Assembly (NCBI RefSeq): GCF_035953295.1
Contig: NZ_CP108370.1
Span: 3,563,001 to 3,627,000, forward strand
DNA from: Streptomyces sp. NBC_01335
GTDB taxonomy: Bacteria > Actinomycetota > Actinomycetes > Streptomycetales > Streptomycetaceae
Direction of reading: 5' to 3'
Length of the DNA stretch: 64,000 nt
The notes under the pieces were generated by a model that worked only from the letters and a program-made list of their open reading frames with translations, had not been told where the DNA came from and made no database searches. Shown one piece after another: positions 17,415-25,700 of the stretch. Made by a program: the position numbers and the translations under genes. Position 1 is the first letter of the stretch. Every line of letters starts with the position of its first letter.

Positions 17415-18083
17415 CTACTTCGCGGGCGGGGTGGACTTCTTCGCCGCCGCCTTGCGCGGCGCGGGCGCCGGCTTCGCCGGGGCGGCCTTCGCCTCGGCGG
17501 GCTTGGCGGCGGGAGCGGGCTTCGCGGCCGCCGGGGCCGGCTTGGCCGCCGCCGGCTTCGCCGCGGGCTTCGGCCCGGTGGCCCCGGGCGCCACCTTCGG
17601 CTGGGCGGTCCTCGGCTCGGCGGCCTTGGGGTCCGCCTCCACGACGGCGGCGATCTCGACGATCTCGTCGGCCGCGTCCCCGCGCCACGCCTTCACGCTC
17701 TGCTCGCCGCGCTCGGCGACCTTCTCGTACGCCTCCCGGGCCCGCACCGCGTACTCGGCGGCGACGCCCAGGCCGCGCAGCGCCAGGTCCTGAGCCGTCT
17801 CGCCGAGCTTGCGCAGGTCGGTGTCGAACGAACCGATCACCTCGGTGACCTTCGCCTGGACACTGGCCTGCGCCTCGCGGGCCTGCGTGGAGACCTTCTC
17901 CTGCACGGCCTTCGGGTCGGTGCTGCGTACCGCCTCGAACCGCTCGGGCGCCTCGGCCCGCAGCTGCTCGATCAGTCCCGGCACCTTGCGCGCCTGCTCC
18001 ACGGCGAGCTCGGCCGTACCGGCGGCGAAGTAGAGGGGGGTGGGGTCGGTGAGGGTCTTGCGCAGGTCATCGGTGATGGCCAT
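17415..18083 (-). CDS. Histone H1 / HbhA-like protein with Lys-Ala-Pro tail
   Basis: The 222-residue protein has an N-terminal helical, coiled-coil domain (residues about 1-145: TDDLRKTLTDPTPLYFAAGT onward) and a basic AAKPAP / KPAAKPA repeat tail ending AAAKKSTPPAK. This is the architecture of mycobacterial heparin-binding hemagglutinin and of the Streptomyces conserved H1-like proteins. The tail suggests nucleic acid or polyanion binding, and the helical domain suggests membrane or self-association. It lies 18 nt downstream of the HTH regulator gene in the same direction, so the two are probably one operon. Confidence 0.85.
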   Translation of the reverse strand: MAITDDLRKTLTDPTPLYFAAGTAELAVEQARKVPGLIEQLRAEAPERFEAVRSTDPKAVQEKVSTQAREAQASVQAKVTEVIGSFDTDLRKLGETAQDLALRGLGVAAEYAVRAREAYEKVAERGEQSVKAWRGDAADEIVEIAAVVEADPKAAEPRTAQPKVAPGATGPKPAAKPAAAKPAPAAAKPAPAAKPAEAKAAPAKPAPAPRKAAAKKSTPPAK

Positions 18084-18101
18084 GACTGTGGTCCTCCCGG
18101 A

Positions 18102-18626
18102 TCAGAGTTCGTTGTGAGGGTCTGCGGAATCTGCGGAGTCCGCGGCATCGCTGCCGCCGGTCGTACGGGGTGCGCGGGCGCTCCTGGCGGAGCCGTCGGT
18201 CGTCCCCGCATCGCCGGGTCCTTCGCCGTCCGCCGTATCGGTATCAGCATCGGTATCAGCAGAAACGTCCGGATCGGGGACATAACCGTTCTCCCGGCGG
18301 AACGAGTCGTAGATCTGCAGCAGCACGTTCTTCTGCCGCTCGTTGATCGACGGGTCGGCCACGATGACCGCCCGCGTCTCCAGTTCGTCCCGCTCCCGCT
18401 CGTCCAGGATCCCGGCGCGCACGTACAGCGTCTCGGCCGAGATCCGCAGCGCCTTGGCGACCTGCTGGAGCACCTCCGCACTGGGCTTGCGCAGGCCGCG
18501 TTCGATCTGGCTGAGATACGGATTGGACACCCCGGCGGCATCCGCGAGCTGCCGCAGCGAGAGCTGCGCGCTGCGCCGCTGCTCGCGGAGGTACTCGCCC
18601 AGGTTGCCGACGTTGAGTGATGCCAT
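18102..18626 (-). CDS. XRE-family helix-turn-helix regulator
   Basis: The 174-residue protein has an N-terminal Cro/C1-type HTH (residues about 10-65): LREQRRSAQLSLRQLADAAG then VSNPYLSQIERGLRKPSAEV is the canonical HTH. A helical segment (AKALRISAETLYVRAGILDE) and an acidic, Asp/Thr/Ala-rich disordered tail follow. ATG 18626 begins MASLNVGNLGEYL. A perfect palindrome (TTGCAAGC-N4-GCTTGCAA) lies 31 nt upstream and is the obvious candidate autoregulatory site. The H1-like gene follows 18 nt downstream, suggesting the regulator controls itself and that gene. Confidence 0.9.
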   Translation of the reverse strand: MASLNVGNLGEYLREQRRSAQLSLRQLADAAGVSNPYLSQIERGLRKPSAEVLQQVAKALRISAETLYVRAGILDERERDELETRAVIVADPSINERQKNVLLQIYDSFRRENGYVPDPDVSADTDADTDTADGEGPGDAGTTDGSARSARAPRTTGGSDAADSADSADPHNEL

Positions 18627-18656
18627 GGTTCGATGATGCGTCGAGGGTGCTAACAA

Positions 18657-18676
18657 TTGCAAGCGGTTGCTTGCAA
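18657..18676. promoter_or_regulatory. Perfect inverted repeat, candidate operator of the HTH gene
   Basis: TTGCAAGC-GGTT-GCTTGCAA has 8-bp arms without mismatch, 31 nt upstream of the HTH start codon. It is AT-richer than its surroundings and of the size bound by XRE dimers. Confidence 0.6.
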
Positions 18677-18804
18677 AAGTGTGGTGCGTGTTGCGTGACG
18701 GTCGATGTGACGCGCGGCAACAGCTGTCCGGTCCGGTGATGTGTGGGCAGTCCCGCTCGTCTCCGGGCAAGAGGACCACCACTGTTCGGCCGGAGACCCG
18801 CTGG

Positions 18805-18835
18805 TTGACCTTCACCTTGGGGGAAGCCACAGCAT
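18805..18835 (+). promoter_or_regulatory. MerR-type promoter with long spacer
   Basis: TTGACC (18805-18810) and CAGCAT (18830-18835) are separated by 19 nt, longer than the optimum, as in MerR-controlled promoters. The spacer contains the imperfect dyad CTTCACC / GGGGAAG. It lies about 40 nt before the MerR start. The right half of the dyad is poor, in keeping with the gene being decayed. Confidence 0.4.
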
Positions 18836-18877
18836 CGGTGGGGCCGGGCGAAGTGCTCGGCATGAGGAGGAGCGGGC

Positions 18878-19299
18878 ATGGGGTTGCTGACCATTGGGAC
18901 ATTCGCGAAAGCGTCCCGCCTGTCGCCGAAGGCGCTGCGTCTCTACGACGAGCTCGGACTGCTGACCCCCGCTCGCGTCGACCCGGTGACCGGCTACCGC
19001 CGCTACGCACCGGAACAACTGGACCAGGCCCGGCTCGTCGCCTGGCTACGGCGCCTGGGGATGCCCCTGACTCGCATCCAGCACGTCAGCATGCTGGAAT
19101 CAGCCGCGGCAGCCCAGGAGATCTGCTCTGCTCCGACGGCCTGTCGACCGTCGTGCCGACCGAAGAGATCCACCGGGTGCTCTCCGAGATCAGTGAGCCC
19201 GAGCAGGCGGTCCGCGAACTCATCGCGCTCGCCAACGGCTCCGGCGGCCCCGACAACGTCAGCTGCGTGGTCGCCGATGTCGTGGAGCTCCAGCAGTAG
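18878..19299 (+). pseudogene. MerR-PP2C fusion gene with a large internal deletion
   Basis: From ATG 18878 the frame encodes an intact Mer[64 protein letters not shown], up to [10 protein letters not shown] near 19119. From about 19117, in a different frame, the sequence reads [20 protein letters not shown] and then [18 protein letters not shown], the C-terminus of a PP2C phosphatase. Intact Streptomyces proteins of this type are MerR domain plus a complete PP2C domain, so roughly 300 residues are missing and the junction is out of frame. The MerR half could still be translated, but with a nonsense tail. No transposon is present at the junction. Confidence 0.8.
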
Positions 19300-19310
19300 G
19301 AGCGAGCGGC

Positions 19311-19475
19311 ATGCACTTCGAGTTGCACCAGATCCGCTCTCAGGAACTCATCCGTGAAGCCGACGAGTACCGACTCGCCCGACAAGCCAGGAGAGCCAAG
19401 CACGCTCCCCGACCCATGGCCGCCAGCACCTCGCAACCGACGCCAAGGCGTCTGCCGGCTTGGCTACGCGCGTGA
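19311..19475 (+). CDS. Small conserved basic protein
   Basis: The 54-residue frame runs from ATG 19311, with AGGAGCG 9 nt upstream, directly overlapping the end of the MerR-PP2C remnant. It begins [20 protein letters not shown] and continues [10 protein letters not shown], an amphipathic basic helix typical of tiny Streptomyces proteins of unknown function; the last 20 residues are Pro/Thr/Arg-rich. The start and helix look conserved, while the tail might be altered, since the MITE lies 130 nt downstream. Function unknown. Confidence 0.55.
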   Translation: MHFELHQIRSQELIREADEYRLARQARRAKHAPRPMAASTSQPTPRRLPAWLRA

Positions 19476-19607
19476 ACCACCACGCGGCCTACGGTTGAGC
19501 GGGACACTGGCCGCCAACCTGTCCCACCCAACCGTAGGCAACGCAGTTCAGAGCCTCACCCTGCCCACAGCCTTCTGGGACAGGACACGGCAGATGCCGT
19601 ACAGCCC

Positions 19608-19775
19608 CTAGGCCGTGTCTGACAATTCGCGTCGGATCAGCGGGCGGTGTCCGGTGCGGTGCCTCGCAAGGCGGAGGACCGCCCGCGTACTGGATGTACG
19701 CGGGCGGTCCGACAACACCGCGAGGTGCCGTGCCGGGCGCCGACCGCCCGGCGGGAATTGTCAGACACGGCCTAG
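19608..19775. mobile_element. MITE-like element, copy A (168 bp with flanking CTAG)
   Basis: The element has terminal inverted repeats GGCCGTGTCTGACAATTC / GAATTGTCAGACACGGCC and is bounded on both sides by CTAG, a plausible target duplication of the IS5-type YTAR class. It has no coding capacity. The reverse complement is identical to copy B (39981-40148) except at one position near 19743. The centre holds a perfect 15-bp hairpin (GGACCGCCCGCGTAC, 5-nt loop, complement; about 19677-19711). The right-hand CTAG contains the TAG stop codon of the 2761-residue protein. Confidence 0.9.
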
Positions 19776-22700
19776 GAACGCACCGCATCGAGGATCTCTC
19801 CCACGATCTCCAGGGCGGTCGATGCCGTTTCCAGACCCTTGAGCGTGTCCCTCAGCCGCGTCGCGAACCGTGCGACACGTGCGGGGTTCGGGGCCGTGCG
19901 CTCAAGGGCCTGGGCCAGGGCCTCGTGGTCGCTTCGGACGTCGTCGTCCTGTTCCCGGGTGAGGTGCGCACCGAGGTGTTCGATCTCGTCGGTGAGACGC
20001 TCAAGCAGGCTCCGGAGGAGCGCTTCCCCGTCACCGCTCGCGCCCCCGCCGCGCTTCTCCTCCGGACGCGGGGCGCCGCCCGACGCCTGCGCACTTCCCC
20101 TCGCCCGCAGTTCGGGGACGGCCGCGCTCAGCGCGTCGCGGAGCTCCATGACGTTCCGGAAGCGCGTGCCGGGGCGCAGGCTCAGCCCCCGGCCGACGGC
20201 AATCCCCAGGTCCCCGCACATGAGCAGCTCCGGGCCGTGCTTGAGCGACTCCTCGTCCCCAAAGGGCAGCGCTCCCGACGGGTGCAGGAGGCGGTACAGA
20301 ATCGCCGTCAGCGCGAAGGCGTCATCGGCCTCGGAGCGCTCGGCCGGCATGGCCTTGAGAGCCTCGGGCAGCCGATAGTCCGACGGCCCCGGCGCCAGCA
20401 GGGGCTTGCCGTGCGCCATGTCCAGGCCCGCACCCCAGCCCCGTACGTACAGTTCGCTGTCGTCCGCCCCGCGCAGCACGAGGTTCTCGGGCCGCACGTC
20501 CCCGTGCGTGAGCCTCCTCGCGTCCATCATCCGGCAGAGCGTGTCGCAGGCGTCGACGATCCACCGGGTGGCTTCCACGGAGCTGATCACCAGGGCGCCC
20601 GTCAACTTGGCCGTCAGCTTCTCCTGCAGGCTGACGCCGTCCACCTCATGGAACACCAGCCACTCTCCACAGGGAGGGAGAAGCTCGGGAACGCCTTCGA
20701 CATGCTGCACGGAATCGGAGTAGATCTCGTAGAAGCGATCCAGCTGGGGACCGCACCCCGGGTGGAACTGGGCGACCAGCGGCTGCGGTCTCCCTTCGTG
20801 GGCGAGATGGCGCGTCTTCGGACGGCCCTGTTCGTCGAAGCGCCGCTGGACGACGTAGCCCTCGTCCCTGAGCGGCTGTTCCTCCGTCGGCCAGGCGGGG
20901 CGGGGGTCCGCCTCCCAGCCAAGGCTGGGGCGTTCCGTGCGCGGAGGCCTCCGCGTCTCCAGCCACTTGCGCACGATCGGGTTGACCCACGCCCAGTCGT
21001 CCTCCCGCTGGACGAGGATCCCGAAGTCCCGGAGCCCGTCCAGGTCCCTGACCTTCGCGGTGGCGAGCGAGGCCCGGACCGCCGTCACGAGCGGCTCCTC
21101 CTCGATGAGCCGCGCGATCTCGTGCAGGAGCGACAGGACATGTTCCCGGGTGCCCTCGCCGTAAGGGTCGAGCAGCCCGATGACGGCGTCGTCCTGGTCC
21201 ACCACCCAGTCGAACGCCGCGTCCACCAGTTCCGCGCTCACATGGCTGCGCTGGCTCTTCTCCAGCAGCTTCAGGACCTGCGCGCCGAGCATGTGGATGT
21301 GCTGGGGATGGCCCTGAGTGAGCTCCCACACCCGCTCCGCGGCCTCGTCCATCACCTGGACAGGCTCCAGGAATCCGAGGTGGAACGCCTGCCGCGTGGC
21401 GTCGTTGTCGAGCGGGCCGATGACGTACGGGGTGGTGAAGTCCTGCTGGAACCGCGTGTCTTCCAGCAGATCTCGAATTCCCTGGGTCGTCGCGGCGCCG
21501 CAGAACAGGAGACCCACCCCCACCCGCTCGTTCTTGAGCCCGCGCAGCTGGGTCAGCACAGGATCCAGGTTGTCCGACTTCCTCAGCCGCCTCAGCAGGC
21601 GCTGGAACTCGTCGATGACGAGCAGCAGTCCGACCGTCTCCTTGGGCCACAGCTGTCGTCGGACGCGGACCCACCAGTTCACGAAGTCCAGCGGGGTTTT
21701 ACCTTCGGGCATCCCGATCGCCGGCGCACGGTACTCGAAGGCGTGGTCCACCGCGAGCACGAGAGCCTGGGCGATGTCGGTCATCAAGAGGCCGCCGGAG
21801 TCCTCGGTCATCTCGGCGTTGAGGTAGACCGGGAAGACTTGTGGAATCCGCCACTTGCCCGGGGGCGGCAGGTCGTGGGACCCGGGGGCCCGCACCTCGC
21901 TGAGCTGGTACGCGATGGAGGTCTTCCCCGCCTGCCGCGAGCCCGTCATGAACAAGGTGCCCGCGTGGCCGCGCAAGGCCTTCTCGTAATGGCGTGCCAG
22001 ATCCTCGAGCTCTTTGGTGCGCCCCACGAACATCGCGGGATCGACGCGGTCGCTCGGCTTGAAATGCGCGGACAGCCGCTGGTCCGGCGGATAGTTGCTC
22101 ACCGGCTGGGTCAAGGTCGTGGGCGGCAGCGGGCCTTGGGGAAGTACCCCCGAGGCCGTGACCTTCACCTCCTGGTGTTCGCCGGTGAGGAGGAGGAGCC
22201 GTGTCGCCTTGGCACCGGCCTCCATTCTGTCGAGCCGAACCCAGCCCTCCGGACCCGCGCCCTCGATTCCCAGCGTGATCTGCGAGACGGACTGGAGCGC
22301 GGTGATCTCCGCCTTGACCTCCACAGGGCCGGAACCCAGCCGGGTGACCCTCAGCAGCCTCAGTTCGAGCAGGCGTCCCTCTCCGTCGCTCTTCCTGCTC
22401 AGGTGATCTCGCGCCGCGTCCTCCCAGGCGGCGTTCAGTGCGGCGGAGAGCAAGGACGACGCCTCTCGCAGCCTGCGTGAGATGAGGTTCTCCGACAGCA
22501 GCGCCTGCAGTCGCAGGTCGGCCTCGACCCGCCTCGCCTTCTCGACGGAGTCCCGCGTCGCGCTGCCGGTCAGAACGGACAGCGCGTCCTCGCGCTCCAG
22601 CTGGGTGGCGACACCGGCCCACAGAGTGCGCAGCAGTTCCAGAGACTCCGCGTCCCGTGGGCCGGCCTCTTCCCTCAGCTTCAGCGAGGCCGAGGCAAGC

Positions 22701-25700
22701 CCCTCCGAAAGTACTGGTACCTCCCTGGCGGCCACTTGGGAGACGAGCTCCTCGGTCCCGGGTTGCAGGGCCTGGGGCTCCTCTTCCGAGGACAGGGTGT
22801 CGGCGTAGTCCATCGCCGCCTCCTCGCCCACCTCGACACCGAGCTGGAGAAGGGTGACCGCGGCGTACCGGTAGCCCTCGGCGAACCTGACCTCGTCGCA
22901 GAAGGTTCTCAGCCCGCCGAGAACTCTTACCCGCTCTTCCAAGCTGGGCGCCTGCTCCGCGAGCGCGCGCCACTGCGTGAACGCGTCCCGCACCAGTCCA
23001 TGGCGTCCGAGCAGCTCCGCGCAGTACTGGTGGGCGTCGCGCGTCACGCTCTCGCCGCGGGCGCCCGTAGTCCTGTCCTTCAGACAGTTCCGGACGAAAC
23101 GCAGCAGTCGCTCCGGATCCGTCGCCAGGCTCTCCGTCACGCGCTCCAGGTGGGCCCGGCCGAGAGGGGAGAGGGTCACGTCGTGGAGGGCCTCGGGGAT
23201 GTCCTGCTCGATCGCCCACGTGACAAGATCGTCCAGGCCCCCCTGGGGCCGGCGCAGCTCTTGGAGCGCCTGCAGGTGGAGCCCACGATCCCGCTTCCGT
23301 TCGCGGTGGGCCAGCACGACGGCGAGGGACAGGGGCAGGTCCGAGGTACCGGGCGGCCGGAGGCGCGCGAACTCCAACAGCAACTTCGCCGCGACGAGGG
23401 GACGGTGGCCCAGATGCGCGATCAGGCCGGCGTGGGCGAGGGCCTCGTCCACGGAACCGTCACGGACGGTCCGGAAGAGTGCCAGCAGTTCGCGGGCATG
23501 CGCGTACTTGTTACGGGCCGCGGCGATCTGAACCTGCAGGCGGACACCGTCCGGGAGATGTCCCAGCACTCCGGCCACCACATCGGCCTCGTCGTACTTC
23601 TCCCGCTTGAGCAGGCACACCACCGTGGCCCGCACCAGCAGGATGTTCCTGGGGGCCTTCCCGAGGAGCAACTCGCTGAACAGGGTCGCCGCCCGCTCCC
23701 AGTCCTCCGCCGAGGCGGCCTTCAACGCGGGTCGCGCCTCGTCCTGAAGCTCGTCGGACAGTCCTTGGGCGAGCTGCCCCCAGTCGACCTCCGGCTGGAA
23801 CCAGGTCAGCGCCTTGCTCTGGAGGGCGTTCACCTCGGCCCCGTACTCGTGCACCAGAAGCTGGACCGCTTCGGCCTCCGACACCTGCGGATCCTTGACC
23901 TTTCCCAGGATCTTCCGGCTGCCGAGCGGCAGTGTCTGCCGCCGGTCGACGACGCTTTCGCGCAGGATGGCCGCCTCGACGGAGGTCGCGTTGCGGCGCA
24001 GCGCGAGGTCGGCGTAGCGGATCAGGGCCGGTGTGTCGTTCTGCCGTTGTGCCAGCTTGGCAAGGCTGAGCTGCAGTTCGTACTTGGAGTATGGCTGGTG
24101 GTGGCGCTCAAGGAGGTCGCGCAGTTGCCGGTCCCGCTCCAACTCGCGGGAGATCCGGACCGCCGGAGCGAGCAGCGCGCTCTCCGCGCGGGTGTGGTCG
24201 ATCCACGTCACCAGGAGTTCCCAGGCCTCCTGCTGGTGCCCGGCGGCCTCCAGGACTGCCGCCATCTCGGCGGCGGCCTTCGGGCTGGGGTTGGCCAGGA
24301 TCGAGAAGAGAGCCCGCATCGTGGCCACGTAGCGGGTGACGTTGCCCTGCGGCCCGGCCTGCATCGCCCTGCGCACCGCGGTGCCGGCGATGTAGAACTT
24401 GTGATTGTCCGGCGCACTGCGAAATTCGGCGATCCGGCGTGCCGCCAGCCCCTCGGGGCTGTCACCGGCCGTGCGGGACTCCGTGCCGGAAAGGCCGTCG
24501 GGCGGGACGCCCCTGCCCCGGACCGACGGAGCCTTGGACCCGGCGGGGGCAGGCACGGGCCTTCCCAGGGACGAGAACAGCGCGGTGAGCACGCGCAGTT
24601 GTGTCTCCGTGTACTGCCGGGGGGACACGCGCGCGTAGTAGGTGAAGGCGGTGGCCGCCTCCTCCAGGTGGCCGGACGCCGCGTACGCGCAACCGAGGTT
24701 CCAGGCCGCGCTGGCACCCAGCCAGTACATGGTTGACACGCTGTCGTAGAGCGCGATGGCCTCTTCAGCACGGCCGGCGCGCACCAGGGTCCCCAGGGCG
24801 TTGCCGAGCGCCAGGGACTGTCCCCTGCGGACCGCTCGCACCCAGGCGTCCGCCACGACCGAGGGATCGGAGTCCGGCGGCAGCCGCTGCGCCTCCAGGA
24901 TGGAGGGGTTGCTCGCCTCGGTTCCGGCGATCTCTTGCAGATGGACATCCGGCACCAACGCCGGATCCGGTTTCCGCTTCGCGCTGGTGACACCCGAAGG
25001 CGGTGAGGGCGGATCGAATGCCTCGGCCGCCAGGCCCCCCCTGCGAACCGCCTCGTCCCGCAGGAACACCACGCGCGGAAGGCGGTCGGTCGGCGTCCAC
25101 GCCACGGCGTCCTGGAGCACCCGCACCGCCGACCGGTGGTCGCCGCTGTTGATCAGCCAGAGAGCGAGATCGCGATTGAGGAACGAGTCACGGTGCCGGT
25201 TGACCATGTCGATCAAACGTTCGAGAGTCTTACGGTCCGGCACGGGAACCCGCTTGGCCCGGAGCTGCGAAGTCAGCATGATCACCGCGGCGGGCTCACG
25301 CCGCGAGGCCCACTCGGCCGACTCCAGAACGACCTGGAGTCCCGCGGTGTCCAGTTGGGCCGAGAGGTAGCTCTCCCATGCCGCGGAATCGTCGGCGTCG
25401 GACAGCTGTAGGGCCTGTCCCGCAGGTACGGACGCGGTGTTCTTCGCCTGTCCCGGTCCGGCCGACGCCCTGCGCAGCCTGGTGACGAGCGGCGCCGTCC
25501 AGCCGACCGTCGCGCCCATCTCCTGGGCCCGGTCCAACCGCTGCTCCGCGAGCACGAGGTCGCCGGCGTCCAGTGCGTTACGGGCGAGCTCGAGGTGATG
25601 GCGCCAGGTCACGGCCTCAGCCGCCTCGATGCGATCGACGGTCCTGCGAGCCGCGTCGAGGTTGTTCTGCTCCCGGTGGATGCGGAGCAGCAGGAACGCC

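Noticed and set aside
19694..22480. Long plus-strand ORF of 928 codons
   Set aside because: It is the antisense shadow of the giant minus-strand gene. Its composition is Arg/Gly/Leu/Pro-rich and no domain is visible, a common artefact in GC-rich Streptomyces.
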